From assembly GCF_041435115.1 (NCBI RefSeq), contig NZ_CP108046.1:4526001-4590000 (forward strand): a stretch of 64,000 bases of DNA, read 5' to 3'. Each line of letters begins with the position of its first letter. The stretch's first letter is position 1. Source of the DNA: Streptomyces sp. NBC_00289 (GTDB taxonomy: Bacteria; Actinomycetota; Actinomycetes; Streptomycetales; Streptomycetaceae). The notes under the pieces are model-generated. The model did not search any database, was not told the DNA's origin, and was given only the letters and a program-made list of their open reading frames with translations. Below, piece after piece: positions 1 to 8,040 of the stretch. The position numbers and the translations under genes are program-made.

Positions 1-424
1 TCTGGTCCTCGATACCGAGAAGTTTCTCGACGGCGAGGCAGTAGGCGGTCTCGTTGAAGAAGGACGTCAGGTAGTCCATGCGCGTCACGAACGTGGTGCC
101 CTGCGTCCACGTGCGGTACTCGAGGTTCTTCTCGATGCCGGTGTGCAGATAGCCGATGCCGCAGCGGGCCTCGGTGACGGTCTCGCCCTCGATCTCCAGG
201 ATGAGCCGGAGCACACCGTGGGTGGAGGGGTGCTGCGGACCCATGTTGACCACGATGCGCTCGTCGTCCGCGCGGGCCGCGGACTGGACGACCTCGTCCC
301 AGTCGCCACCGGTGACGGTGTAGACGGTGCCCTCGGTGGTCTCACGGGCGGATGCCATCGAGGAGGTGGTCCCGGAGGGACTCGATGAGGTGTGGTGGCC
401 AGGCGACGGGTTGGGAGTGCTCAC
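1..424 (-). CDS. nuoD: NADH-quinone oxidoreductase subunit D, N-terminal part (runs off the left edge)
   Basis: This is the 49-kDa subunit of complex I, which helps form the quinone-binding site in the peripheral arm. About 141 residues are present. The stretch reading [16 protein letters not shown] and the following [16 protein letters not shown] are the highly conserved NuoD N-terminal signatures. I chose the GTG at 422-424 because it overlaps the nuoC stop codon as GTGA. The ATG 66 bases further in (356-358) is in frame and is the alternative. The extra 22 residues are Ser/Pro-rich and not conserved. It is the fourth gene of a leftward nuoA-B-C-D operon that must continue outside the window. 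Confidence 0.95.
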   Translation of the reverse strand, partial: MSTPNPSPGHHTSSSPSGTTSSMASARETTEGTVYTVTGGDWDEVVQSAARADDERIVVNMGPQHPSTHGVLRLILEIEGETVTEARCGIGYLHTGIEKNLEYRTWTQGTTFVTRMDYLTSFFNETAYCLAVEKLLGIEDQ

Positions 425-1176
425 GAGTACGACCTCCGCTGGTCCGGAGCCGGGATCTGGGCGCCCTTGTACTCGACGGGGATGCCGCCGAGGGGGTAGT
501 CCTTGCGCTGCGCGTGGCCCTGCCAGTCGTCCGGCATCATGATCCGCGTCAGGGCCGGGTGCCCGTCGAAGACGATGCCGAAGAAGTCGTACGTCTCGCG
601 CTCGTGCCAGTCGTTGGTCGGGTAGACCGGGACCAGGGACGGGATGTGCGGATCGGCGTCCGGGGCGCTGACTTCGAGGCGGATCAGCCGGTTGTGGGTG
701 ATCGAGCGCAGGTGGTAGACGGCGTGCAGTTCGCGGCCCTTGTCCTCCGGGTAGTGCACACCGCTCACGCCGGTACACAGCTCGAAGCGCAGTGCGGGGT
801 CGTCGCGCAGGGTCTGGGCGACCCGGACCAGGTGCTCGCGCTCGATGTGGAAGGTCAGCTCGTCGCGGTCGACGACCGTCCGATCGATCGCGTTGTCCGG
901 GAGGAGACCCTGTTCCTCCAGCGCGCCCTCGAGTTCGTCGGCGACCTCGTCGAACCAGCCGCCATAGGGGCGGCTCGCCGGTCCCGGGAGACGGACCGAG
1001 CGGACCAGGCCGCCGTAGCCGGAGGTGTCACCGCCGTTGTTGGCGCCGAACATGCCGCGCTGGACGCGGATCTCCTCACCGCCCTCGCCGCGCCGGCCGG
1101 GGAGGTTGGAGGCGCCGAGGTCCTTTTCGGGGTTCACCCCGTTCGACGGCTCGTTGGTGCCGTTCGCGTCGCTCAC
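421..1176 (-). CDS. nuoC: NADH-quinone oxidoreductase subunit C
   Basis: This is the 30-kDa subunit of the complex I peripheral arm, on the cytoplasmic side of the membrane. The family signature ERETYDFFG lies at residues 192-200 and the RKDYPLGG ending at about 223-230. The first 55 or so residues are a poorly conserved Gly/Asn-rich extension often seen in actinobacterial NuoC. The GTG start overlaps the nuoB stop as GTGA, and its own stop overlaps nuoD in the same way, so translation of nuoB-C-D looks coupled. Length (251 aa) is normal for actinobacteria, and it is separate from NuoD rather than fused to it as in enterics. Confidence 0.96.
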
Positions 1177-1727
1177 CGCAGCAGCCCCTTCATCTCGATC
1201 GTCGGCAGGGCCTTGAGCGCCGCTTCCTCCGCCTCACGAGCCGCCTCCTCGGCGTTCACGCCGAGCTTGGAGGACTGGATCTTCTGGTGGAGCTTGAGAA
1301 TCGCGTCGATCAGCATCTCGGGCCGTGGCGGGCAGCCGGGCAGATAGATGTCGACCGGCACGATGTGGTCGACGCCCTGGACGATCGCGTAGTTGTTAAA
1401 CATGCCGCCCGAGGAGGCGCAGACCCCCATGGAGATCACCCACTTGGGGTTCGGCATCTGGTCATAGACCTGCCGCAGCACCGGCGCCATCTTCTGGCTG
1501 ACCCGGCCTGCCACGATCATGAGGTCCGCCTGCCGCGGCGAACCGCGGAAGACCTCCATGCCGAAGCGCGCCAGGTCGTAACGGCCGGCGCCGGTGGTCA
1601 TCATCTCGATGGCACAGCAGGCGAGGCCGAATGTGGCGGGGAAGACGGACGCCTTGCGCACCCAGCCCGCGGCCTGCTCGACGGTGGTCAGCAGGAAGCC
1701 GCTCGGCAGCTTTTCTTCGAGTCCCAT
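1173..1727 (-). CDS. nuoB: NADH-quinone oxidoreductase subunit B
   Basis: This subunit holds the terminal 4Fe-4S cluster (N2) that passes electrons to quinone. The ligands are visible: the tandem Cys37-Cys38 in FGLACCAIE, Cys103 in GVCASSGG and Cys132 in LPGCPPRP. Length is 184 aa. The C-terminal 30 residues are an Ala/Glu-rich helix typical of actinobacteria. It starts 13 bases after the nuoA stop and its own stop overlaps the nuoC start. The presence of all four cysteines argues for a functional complex I. Confidence 0.97.
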
Positions 1728-1740
1728 GTCCTAAGGCCCC

Positions 1741-2100
1741 TCAGTCCCATTCCAGGCCGCCGCGCCGCCATACGTACGCGTACGCGACGAAGACGGTGAG
1801 CACGAAGAGCAGCATCTCCACGAGCCCGAAAACACCCAGGGCGTCGAAGGTGACGGCCCAGGGGTAGAGGAAGACGATCTCGATGTCGAAGACGATGAAG
1901 AGCATCGCCGTCAGGTAGTACTTGATGGGGAAGCGCCCGCCGCCGGCCGGCGTGGGGGTCGGCTCGATCCCGCACTCGTAGGCCTCGAGCTTGGCCCGGT
2001 TGTACCGCTTCGGACCGATCAGCGTGGCCATGACCACGGAGAAGATCGCAAAGCCTGCCCCGAGGGCTCCCAGTACGAGGATGGGCGCATACGCGTTCAC
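1741..2100 (-). CDS. nuoA: NADH-quinone oxidoreductase subunit A
   Basis: This small membrane subunit of complex I has 119 aa and three predicted membrane helices. The conserved core reads as a YxCGxEP-type loop (EAYECGIEPTPTP, about residues 40-52) followed by IKYYLTAMLFIVFDIE, which carries the conserved acidic residues. The GTG start at 2098-2100 sits behind GAGGAGCG. It is the first gene of the nuo operon, so the operon promoter should lie just to its right, where a Rex-like palindrome is found at 2205-2220. Confidence 0.96.
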   Translation of the reverse strand: MNAYAPILVLGALGAGFAIFSVVMATLIGPKRYNRAKLEAYECGIEPTPTPAGGGRFPIKYYLTAMLFIVFDIEIVFLYPWAVTFDALGVFGLVEMLLFVLTVFVAYAYVWRRGGLEWD

Positions 2101-2204
2101 CGCTCCTCGCTCCTCTCAGTCGGCACTGACTGCTGGCGATGGCAGGACCCGGATCTCCTCCATCGGTCCCCGAACCTCGCCCGTCCCGACGAAGATCGCG
2201 AACA

Positions 2205-2220
2205 TGTGAAGCAGGTCACA
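2205..2220. promoter_or_regulatory. Candidate Rex operator (ROP) upstream of nuoA
   Basis: TGTGAAGCAGGTCACA has perfect 5-bp outer arms (TGTGA/TCACA) and differs from the remembered Streptomyces Rex consensus TGTGAACNNNTTCACA at two inner positions. It lies about 105 bases upstream of the nuoA start. Rex senses the NADH/NAD+ ratio and is reported to control nuo and cyd genes in S. coelicolor, so the location fits. A possible minus-strand -10 hexamer lies just beyond it at 2237-2242, which would place the operator near the transcription start, where it would block transcription. Confidence 0.6.
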
Positions 2221-2236
2221 AGCCCAACTGCCTCGC

Positions 2237-2242
2237 ATCCTA
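2237..2242 (-). promoter_or_regulatory. Possible -10 hexamer for the nuo operon
   Basis: On the minus strand this reads TAGGAT, a good match to a Streptomyces -10 element. I do not see a convincing -35 hexamer at 16-18 bp. The assignment rests on position: upstream of nuoA and next to the Rex-like palindrome. Confidence 0.3.
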
Positions 2243-2728
2243 TGCCCGACGCTCTGTGATCTGCGACACGGGGTATTACACAAGCTTTGTGATCTCCACC
2301 ACCTGACGAAGGATCATGAAGTCGGATGAGCGGTGATCTTCGTACGAGAAGCGTCCGAGTGATCACCAGAGGTGACATTTTCGCTCTTCGGCGCAGGTGG
2401 GGAGGGTCGTCTCAATATCAAGAGAGTTCTCTTGCATGCAAATTGGTGCTGGGCCCGACCCGCTGGTAGAGGCTCGCGTTCACACGTCAGAGGTAGTTCG
2501 GCGGGTGGGTGTGGACGGCCATGGACACGTGCACGCGTTCACGAGCGGGGGTCGGACAGGATTCCGGGCGCGGGACGCGGCCGCCGTCGTAATCGTTGCG
2601 TGACCTCCGCCACATTGATGAGAGGCGTCTGAGAACGAGGCTTGGCCACCGATCCCAACCAATGGTAGGTGGCGGGCAATTAGGGCGTAATGATGAAAGT
2701 CCATGATCACAGGCTTGATCACGTGAGT

Positions 2729-2746
2729 CCGTAATGCCCGTTACGG
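2729..2746. promoter_or_regulatory. Palindrome CCGTAA-N6-TTACGG upstream of the NlpC/P60 gene
   Basis: This is a perfect 6-bp inverted repeat with a 6-bp spacer, about 110 bases upstream of the chosen start of the NlpC/P60 gene. Its size and symmetry fit a dimeric regulator site. No regulator can be named from the sequence. Confidence 0.35.
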
Positions 2747-2853
2747 CGTCAATAAAGGGCGACACACCAGGCATTCGGGGGGCCCATTGAACAACTGTGG
2801 CGCACCACACGTTTCTTGAAGGTATGGAGGAGCCCCTGATACCGCTTGTACCC

Positions 2854-3678
2854 ATGTCCCACACCGCTCTCATACGCAGCCACCGGAAACCCCGCCGCAG
2901 CGCGTCGAAAATCGCGATGCGGGCCGGAGTTGCCGGTGGCGTTCTCAGCACCCTGGCCGTCGCCGGGGCGTCCGGTTCGGCGAGCGCCGCCGAACCGGTG
3001 ACGCAGACCCTTGAACTGCCCACGCTGACCGCCGACCTGGCCGCTCAGGTCGCCCAGTCCGCGGACGCCACGCAGCAGGCCGCCGCGAACTACCAGTTGC
3101 AGGCCGAACGTGACTCGGCCGCCGCGAAGGCCGCGAAGCAGGCCAAGTCGGACCTCGCGGAGGCCAAGCAGAAGGCCGAGGCCAAGAAGAAGGCCCAGCA
3201 GGCCGCTCGCAAGGCCGCAGCCGAGCGCGCCTCGCGCAGTGCCGAGCGGACGACGTTGGCCGCTCCCGCGGCCTCCAGCGCCTCCACGGGCACGTCCACG
3301 TCCACGTCCACGTCCACTGCCACCGGTTCGGCCGCGGCCGTCATCGCCTTCGTCAAGGCGCAGATCGGTGACGCCTACGTCTCCGGCGGCACCGGCCCCA
3401 ACTCCTGGGACTGCTCCGGCCTGGTCCAGGCCGCCTTCAAGCAGGTCGGCGTCAACCTGCCGCGGGTCTCCCAGGACCAGTCGACGGCCGGCACCCAGGT
3501 GTCGCTGAGCAACCTCCAGCCGGGCGACATCCTCTACTGGGGCAGCGCGGGCAGCGCGTACCACGTGGCGGTGTACGTCGGCGACGGTATGTTCGTCGGC
3601 GCGCAGAACCCCTCCACCGGCGTCGCCGAGAAGCCGCTCTCGTACGACCCGCCGACCGGAGCCGTCCGGGTGCTCTGA
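2854..3678 (+). CDS. Secreted NlpC/P60 family peptidoglycan hydrolase
   Basis: This is a probable gamma-D-glutamyl-meso-diaminopimelate endopeptidase that cuts cell-wall stem peptides. It has a basic N-terminus, a hydrophobic stretch and an ASA-type cleavage site near residue 45. A Lys/Ala-rich coiled coil follows at about 75-135, then a short Thr/Ser linker, then the NlpC/P60 domain with the nucleophile Cys187 in WDCSGLV and a histidine in AYHVAVYVGDG. The start is uncertain. The chosen ATG gives a typical signal peptide, but the GGAGGAG at 2826-2832 lies about 20 bases upstream, and in-frame ATGs exist at 2824 and 2797. A strong hairpin terminator follows the gene. Confidence 0.9.
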   Translation: MSHTALIRSHRKPRRSASKIAMRAGVAGGVLSTLAVAGASGSASAAEPVTQTLELPTLTADLAAQVAQSADATQQAAANYQLQAERDSAAAKAAKQAKSDLAEAKQKAEAKKKAQQAARKAAAERASRSAERTTLAAPAASSASTGTSTSTSTSTATGSAAAVIAFVKAQIGDAYVSGGTGPNSWDCSGLVQAAFKQVGVNLPRVSQDQSTAGTQVSLSNLQPGDILYWGSAGSAYHVAVYVGDGMFVGAQNPSTGVAEKPLSYDPPTGAVRVL

Positions 3679-3697
3679 CATCCCCGGACACACCACA

Positions 3698-3734
3698 CGA
3701 AGGGCCGCAGCCGCTCGGGGGCAGCGGCCCTTCG
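3698..3734 (+). terminator. Intrinsic terminator after the NlpC/P60 gene
   Basis: The arms CGAAGGGCCGC and GCGGCCCTTCG form an 11-bp perfect stem around a 15-base loop, about 20 bases after the stop codon. There is no long T-run, which is usual for Streptomyces terminators. Confidence 0.8.
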
Positions 3735-3831
3735 GTACACCCTGCTGCCGAGACCACCGCTCGCCTGAAAGGCTCTGCCCTCGGAGCCGGTTCGTCCCAA
3801 GGACCGGCCGACGATCCGAGGAGAGTCCGCG

Positions 3832-4458
3832 ATGCCCCGTGTCTTCGTCCAGGGGAAGCCTGTCGCTTCCTACTTCCCGCACGCGCCCGAGGCCCGGCGC
3901 GGGTCCGTCCGGCGCATCACCGAGACCGGTGAGGCAGTCCTGCACAAGCCGTGCCGGGACGTCACCGAGTTCGGGCCCGAGCTCGCCGCGCTCATCGACG
4001 ACATGTTCCTCACGATGTACGTCGCCGACGGCGCGGGACTGGCGGCGAACCAGGTCGGCGTCGACCTGAGCCTGTTCGTGTACGACTGCCCGGACGACGA
4101 CGGTGTCCGACATGTCGGACACATCGTCAATCCGGTCCTGGAGCCGCTGGATCCGGCCGGGCGACGACTGCTCGACGACGGCGAGGGCTGTCTGTCGGTG
4201 CCGGGCGCCGTCATGGACGTACCGCGCCCCGACCGTGCCGTGGTGCGCGGACTCGACAGGGACGGCAACGCGCTCGTGATCGAGGGCACGGGGTACTTCG
4301 CCCGCTGCCTCGCCCACGAGACGGACCACGTGAACGGTCAGGTCTACATGGACCGCCTCTCCCTGCGCGAACGCCGGCAGGCCCTACGGCAGGTGGCCGA
4401 CCGGAGGGACGAGGTGCTCGCCCGCCGGGCCGCCAACGAAGCCGAACTCCGGAGGTAG
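3832..4458 (+). CDS. def: Peptide deformylase
   Basis: This enzyme removes the formyl group from the N-terminal methionine of new proteins, in the cytoplasm, using a bound metal. All three family motifs are present: [10 protein letters not shown] (67-76), EGCLSVPG (118-125, metal ligand Cys120) and HETDH (162-166, with His162 and His166 as ligands and Glu163 catalytic). Length is 208 aa with a short basic C-terminal tail. The ATG follows GAGGAG at a normal distance. Streptomyces usually has several deformylase genes, so this may not be the only copy. The gene stands alone, downstream of a terminator. Confidence 0.95.
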   Translation: MPRVFVQGKPVASYFPHAPEARRGSVRRITETGEAVLHKPCRDVTEFGPELAALIDDMFLTMYVADGAGLAANQVGVDLSLFVYDCPDDDGVRHVGHIVNPVLEPLDPAGRRLLDDGEGCLSVPGAVMDVPRPDRAVVRGLDRDGNALVIEGTGYFARCLAHETDHVNGQVYMDRLSLRERRQALRQVADRRDEVLARRAANEAELRR

Positions 4459-4911
4459 CGGGCCCGCCAGGCCTCCGCGCGCCGCCCGCACGGGACCGGA
4501 GGCACACGCGGCGGCGCGCCCGAAGGCCGCACTCGTGGGCCGCAGGCGTCACCGCCTGCCCGACGACCGCGCCCGAAAGCCGCACCCTCACCCAGGCGCA
4601 GGCCCGAGACCCGCAGCCGCGACCCGTACCCAAGGCCGCACCCTCACCGAGGCGCAGACCCGAGACCCGCAGCCGCGACCCGTACCCAAGGCCGCACCCT
4701 CACCGAGGCGCAGACCCGAGACCCGCAGCCGCGACCCGTACCCAAGGCCGCAGCCTCAGCGCGTGCCCGAGGGTCCCGGCCGTCTGCGCTCACCGAGGGC
4801 GCGGCCACGCGCGCTCACCGGGCGCGGGTGGCCGCGGCGGGCACTTCGGGCTCGCGGTCGACGGCCGGGCCGTGCGGCGCGCTCACCGAACGTGCGCCGC
4901 ACGGTGTTGTG
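4459..4911. other. Gene-free convergent region containing a 56-bp tandem repeat
   Basis: This 450-base stretch lies between the 3' ends of def and the reductase gene. Most of it is Arg/Pro-codon-like repeat sequence open in several frames. The repeat period of 56 is not a multiple of three, so these frames are not coding. I see no simple bidirectional terminator; the repeat may serve that role. Confidence 0.6.
4580..4768. repeat. 56-bp tandem repeat, three full copies and a partial fourth
   Basis: Copies begin at 4580, 4636, 4692 and 4748, each starting CCGCACCCTC or CCGCAGCCTC and containing GAGACCCGCAGCCGCGACCC. Copies two and three are almost identical. Copy one differs at a few positions, and the fourth breaks off after about 20 bases. 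The array lies entirely between two convergent genes. Such arrays change copy number easily and could serve as a strain marker. Confidence 0.9.
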
Positions 4912-6195
4912 TCACGCCTTCGGGGCGACCTTGCTCAGGCCGTTGATGATCCGGTCCATCGCGTCGCCGCCCGTGGGGTCCGTGAGGTTCGCGAGCATCT
5001 TCAGCGTGAACTTCATCAGCACGGGGTGGGTCAGGCCGCGCTGGGTCGCGATCTTCATGACCTTCGGGTTGCCGATCAGCTTCACGAAGGCGCGGCCCAG
5101 CGTGTAGTAGCCGCCGTAGGTGTCCTTGAGGACGCGCGGGTAGTGGTGCAGGGCCGTCTCCCGCTGGGCCGGCGTGGAGCGGGCGTGGGCCTGGACGATG
5201 ACGTCGGCGGCGATCTGGCCGGACTCCATGGCGTAGGCGATGCCCTCGCCGTTGAAGGGGTTCACCAGGCCGCCGGCGTCGCCGACCAGCAGTAGGCCCT
5301 TGGTGTAGTGGGGCTGCCGGTTGAAGGCCATGGGGAGGGCGGCGCCGCGGATCGGGCCCGTCATGTTGTCCGGGGTGTAGCCCCAGTCCTCCGGCATGGA
5401 CGCGCACCAGGCCTTGAGGACCTCGCGCCAGTCCAGTTCCTTGAAGGAGTCGGAGGTGTTCAGCACGCCCAGTCCGACGTTCGAGGTGCCGTCGCCCATG
5501 CCGAAGATCCAGCCGTAGCCGGGGAGGAGACGGTCCTCTGCTCCCCGGCGGTCCCAGAGTTCCAGCCAGGACTCCAGGTAGTCGTCCTCGTGGCGCGGGG
5601 AGGTGAAGTAGGTGCGGACGGCGACGCCCATCGGCCGGTCCTCGCGGCGGTGCAGGCCCATCGCGAGGGACAGCCGGGTGGAGTTGCCGTCGGCGGCCAC
5701 GACGAGCGGCGCGCGATAGGTGACCTCGCGCTTCTCCTCGCCGAGCTTGGCGTGCACGCCGGTGATGCGGCCGGTGCGGTCGTCGATGATCGGGGCGCCG
5801 ACGTTGCAGCGCTCGTACAGGCGGGCGCCCGCCTTCTGGGCCTGGCGGGCGAGCTGCTCGTCGAAGTCGTCGCGCTTGCGGACGAGGCCGTAGTCGGGGA
5901 AGGAGGCGAGATCCGGCCAGTCCAGCTGGAGCCGGGAGCCGCCGCCGATGATGCGCAGGCCCTTGTTGCGCAGCCAGCCGGCCTCCTCGGAGATGTCGAT
6001 CCCCATCGCCACGAGCTGCTTGACCGCGCGCGGGGTGAGTCCGTCGCCGCAGACCTTCTCGCGTGGGAACTCGGTCTTCTCGAGCAGAAGGACGTCGAGC
6101 CCGGCCTTGGCGAGGTGGTAGGCGGTCGTGGAGCCGGCTGGCCCCGCGCCGACGACGATCACATCGGCGGTGTTTTCGGAGAGGGGCTCGGTCAC
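4912..6195 (-). CDS. Geranylgeranyl reductase family flavoprotein, probable menaquinone side-chain reductase
   Basis: This FAD-dependent enzyme saturates isoprenoid double bonds. It has the dinucleotide-binding GAGPAG at residues 16-21, the family motif KVCGDGLTPRAV at about 47-58, and the second FAD motif LLLVGDAGGLVNPFNGEGI near residue 310. Length is 427 aa. Streptomyces menaquinones are partly hydrogenated, and mycobacterial MenJ, a member of this family, does that step. With nuo, menG, mqnC and mqnA all in this window, a MenJ-like role is the best guess. The ATG is preceded by GGGGAGATCCCGCC. A role in other terpenoids cannot be excluded. Confidence 0.85.
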   Translation of the reverse strand: MTEPLSENTADVIVVGAGPAGSTTAYHLAKAGLDVLLLEKTEFPREKVCGDGLTPRAVKQLVAMGIDISEEAGWLRNKGLRIIGGGSRLQLDWPDLASFPDYGLVRKRDDFDEQLARQAQKAGARLYERCNVGAPIIDDRTGRITGVHAKLGEEKREVTYRAPLVVAADGNSTRLSLAMGLHRREDRPMGVAVRTYFTSPRHEDDYLESWLELWDRRGAEDRLLPGYGWIFGMGDGTSNVGLGVLNTSDSFKELDWREVLKAWCASMPEDWGYTPDNMTGPIRGAALPMAFNRQPHYTKGLLLVGDAGGLVNPFNGEGIAYAMESGQIAADVIVQAHARSTPAQRETALHHYPRVLKDTYGGYYTLGRAFVKLIGNPKVMKIATQRGLTHPVLMKFTLKMLANLTDPTGGDAMDRIINGLSKVAPKA

Positions 6196-6293
6196 GGCGG
6201 GATCTCCCCAAGTTCTGAATCTGCGTGCCGACCGGCACTGGACATGGGCAGTCTATTCAGCGTTACCGATCACCCGGCTGAAGGGCTGCCCCC

Positions 6294-6821
6294 GTGAACC
6301 GAGCTCTGCCCGTCGTACGGCTTCGTGTCCCCACCGACGAGGACGCCGTCGCCTGGCACCGGGTGTTCGACGACCCGGACGTCATGGAGTTCCACGGCGG
6401 CCGGTCCGCGGAGCTGTCCGTCTACGAGGAGCTCACCGCCCGGCAGCGCCGGCACGACGCGGAGCGCGGTTTCTGCCTGTGGACCGTGCTCGACGACTCC
6501 GGGCGGGTCATCGGCTTCACGGGCGCCCAGCCGTGGCCGCGGGACTGGGGTCCGAAGGGTGAGATCGAGATCGGCTGGCGGCTGGGACGGGAGCACTGGG
6601 GCAGGGGGTACGTCACCGCGGCCGCGCGGATGACGCTGGAGCGGGTACGCGCGGCGGGGGTGCCGAGCGTGGTGGCGATGGTCCGCGCCGGCAACGCCCG
6701 TTCCATCGCGGTGACACAGCGGCTGGGCATGCGCCTCGAAGAGGTCCTCCCACTGCCGGGACCGCGGCAGGGGGAGGCGCACTGTTACCGGCTCGACCTC
6801 GAGGGTCGTGACGCAGGGTAG
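6294..6821 (+). CDS. GNAT family N-acetyltransferase (RimJ/RimL-like)
   Basis: This 175-residue protein has the layout of a RimJ/RimL-type acetyltransferase: an N-terminal VRLRVPTDEDAVAWHRVFDD, a central EIEIGWRLGREHWGRGYVTAA that forms the acetyl-CoA binding loop (R/Q-x-x-G-x-G/A-like), and a final strand-helix with NARSIAVTQRLGM. The substrate is unknown. The GTG start lies about 100 bases from the divergent reductase gene, so the two share a short promoter region. Confidence 0.88.
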   Translation: MNRALPVVRLRVPTDEDAVAWHRVFDDPDVMEFHGGRSAELSVYEELTARQRRHDAERGFCLWTVLDDSGRVIGFTGAQPWPRDWGPKGEIEIGWRLGREHWGRGYVTAAARMTLERVRAAGVPSVVAMVRAGNARSIAVTQRLGMRLEEVLPLPGPRQGEAHCYRLDLEGRDAG

Positions 6822-6895
6822 TCGACTGCTACAGAACGACACGTACCACTTCCGGGCGGTACTGGACGGGAGTTACCCTGCCGGTACCGCTGGGG

Positions 6896-7258
6896 GTGAC
6901 ATCTGTGCACATACCGCCCAAGACACCCGAAGTGCGCGTACCGCGCCTTGTCGGCCTGATGGCCATGGACGCGCGCAGGACGGCCGACGCGCGCGGGGTC
7001 TTCCTCGCCGCGCCCGACCGGCCCGACTTCCACCGGACCGCGGTCGACTACGTCGTACGGCAGTACCCGCCGCCCGGTGTCGACGTGCCGCGCGGGGCCG
7101 TCGTCACCGTCTGGTTCGACCTCGGGGAGGGAGAGGGCGGCGGGGGTGCGGGTGTGCGGGAGCCGCGACCGCCACGGCCGCCGAGCGGCGGAATGCGGCG
7201 GGAACTCGACGAGCCGGGTGGCGACACGTACGTGGTCGCCGGGTTCGGCTCCTGCTGA
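6896..7258 (+). CDS. Small PASTA-domain protein
   Basis: This 120-residue protein has one PASTA-like domain at about 13-80 (VPRLVGLMAMDAR...VVRQYPPPGVDVPRGAVVTVWF). PASTA domains usually bind muropeptides outside the cell at the end of Ser/Thr kinases or PBPs. Here the domain stands alone without a signal peptide, followed by a Gly/Arg/Pro-rich tail. It may therefore be cytoplasmic or depend on another protein for export. The start is uncertain: GTG at 6896 or GTG nine bases later, with only GGGGG upstream. The last bases and the stop codon lie inside a small tandem duplication (7249-7282). Confidence 0.75.
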   Translation: MTSVHIPPKTPEVRVPRLVGLMAMDARRTADARGVFLAAPDRPDFHRTAVDYVVRQYPPPGVDVPRGAVVTVWFDLGEGEGGGGAGVREPRPPRPPSGGMRRELDEPGGDTYVVAGFGSC

Positions 7259-7282
7259 AACCGACCTCCTGCTGAAACCGAC
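7249..7282. repeat. 17-bp tandem duplication spanning the stop codon of the PASTA gene
   Basis: CTCCTGCTGAAACCGAC occurs twice head to tail at 7249-7265 and 7266-7282, followed by a degraded third copy (CTCGTGCCGAC). The first copy contains the TGA stop. The duplication adds no coding sequence. Confidence 0.85.
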
Positions 7283-7309
7283 CTCGTGCCGACCCGCCTC
7301 CCGCGTGGT

Positions 7310-8005
7310 TCAGCTGTCCTTGAACCCGCGGTGCATGGCCACGATGCCGCCCGTGAGGTTGCGCCAGGCCACCTTCGACCAGCCGGCCTTGCGCAGCCGC
7401 TCGCCGAGGGCGGGCTGGTCCGGCCAGGCGCGGATGGACTCGGCGAGGTAGACGTACGCGTCGGGGTTCGAGGACACCGCCCGGGCGACCGGCGGCAGGG
7501 CGCGCATCAGGTACTCGGTGTAGGCGGTCCGGAACGGTGCCCAGGTCGGGTGCGAGAACTCGCAGATGACGACCCGGCCGCCGGGCCTGGTCACCCGGTA
7601 CATCTCGCGCAGGGCCGCGTCGGTGTCCTGCACGTTGCGCAGCCCGAAGGAGATCGTGACGGCGTCGAAGACGTCGTCGGCGAACGGCAGCCGCGTCGCG
7701 TCGCCCGCCGTGAAGGGCAGCCAGGGGTGGTTCCGCTTGCCGACCCTGAGCATCCCGAGCGAGAAGTCGCAGGGGACGACGTAGGCGCCGGTGCGGGCGA
7801 AGGGCAGCGAGGACGTTGCCGTACCGGCGGCCAGGTCCAGGACCTTCTGCGCGGGCCGGGCGTCGACGGCCCTGGCGACCTCCCTGCGCCACACCCGGTC
7901 CTGGCCGAGCGACAGCACGTCGTTGGTCAGGTCGTACCGTTCCGCCACGTCGTCGAACATCGAGGCGACTTCGTGCGGCTGCTTGTTCAGGGAGGCGCGG
8001 GTCAC
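7310..8005 (-). CDS. menG: Demethylmenaquinone methyltransferase
   Basis: This SAM-dependent enzyme makes the last methylation in menaquinone synthesis (UbiE/MenG family). It has the N-terminal family block [17 protein letters not shown], the SAM-binding [12 protein letters not shown], the second family block [10 protein letters not shown] (here [12 protein letters not shown]) and a typical [12 protein letters not shown]. Length is 231 aa, as expected. The GTG at 8003-8005 gives this length, although the frame stays open much further upstream through the acyltransferase gene. It is needed whichever route makes the quinone ring, and it fits with mqnC and mqnA in the same window. Confidence 0.95.
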   Translation of the reverse strand: MTRASLNKQPHEVASMFDDVAERYDLTNDVLSLGQDRVWRREVARAVDARPAQKVLDLAAGTATSSLPFARTGAYVVPCDFSLGMLRVGKRNHPWLPFTAGDATRLPFADDVFDAVTISFGLRNVQDTDAALREMYRVTRPGGRVVICEFSHPTWAPFRTAYTEYLMRALPPVARAVSSNPDAYVYLAESIRAWPDQPALGERLRKAGWSKVAWRNLTGGIVAMHRGFKDS

Positions 8006-8040
8006 CCGCCCATTGTTGCAGTACGGCCCTCCCCGCCGGC

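Larger units (their letters stand above)
2101..2853. other. Divergent intergenic region between nuoA and the NlpC/P60 gene
   Basis: About 750 bases without a convincing gene. It holds the Rex-like site and possible nuo promoter (2205-2242). Two direct copies of TGTGATC lie at 2255-2261 and 2288-2294, spaced exactly 33 bp (about three helical turns). A palindrome lies at 2729-2746 close to the NlpC/P60 gene. Short open frames here lack conserved features or Streptomyces codon bias and I do not call them genes. Confidence 0.6.

Noticed and set aside
352..1799. Long open frames on the plus strand opposite nuoC and nuoB
   Set aside because: They are antisense shadows of strongly conserved nuo genes and have no recognisable domain.
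2600..2853. Possible cyclic di-AMP riboswitch before the NlpC/P60 gene
   Set aside because: Such riboswitches often precede wall hydrolase genes in actinobacteria, but I could not find the conserved core in this leader.
4535..5107. Arg/Pro-rich frame over the 56-bp repeat
   Set aside because: The repeat period is not a multiple of three, and the frame runs into the antisense of the reductase gene.
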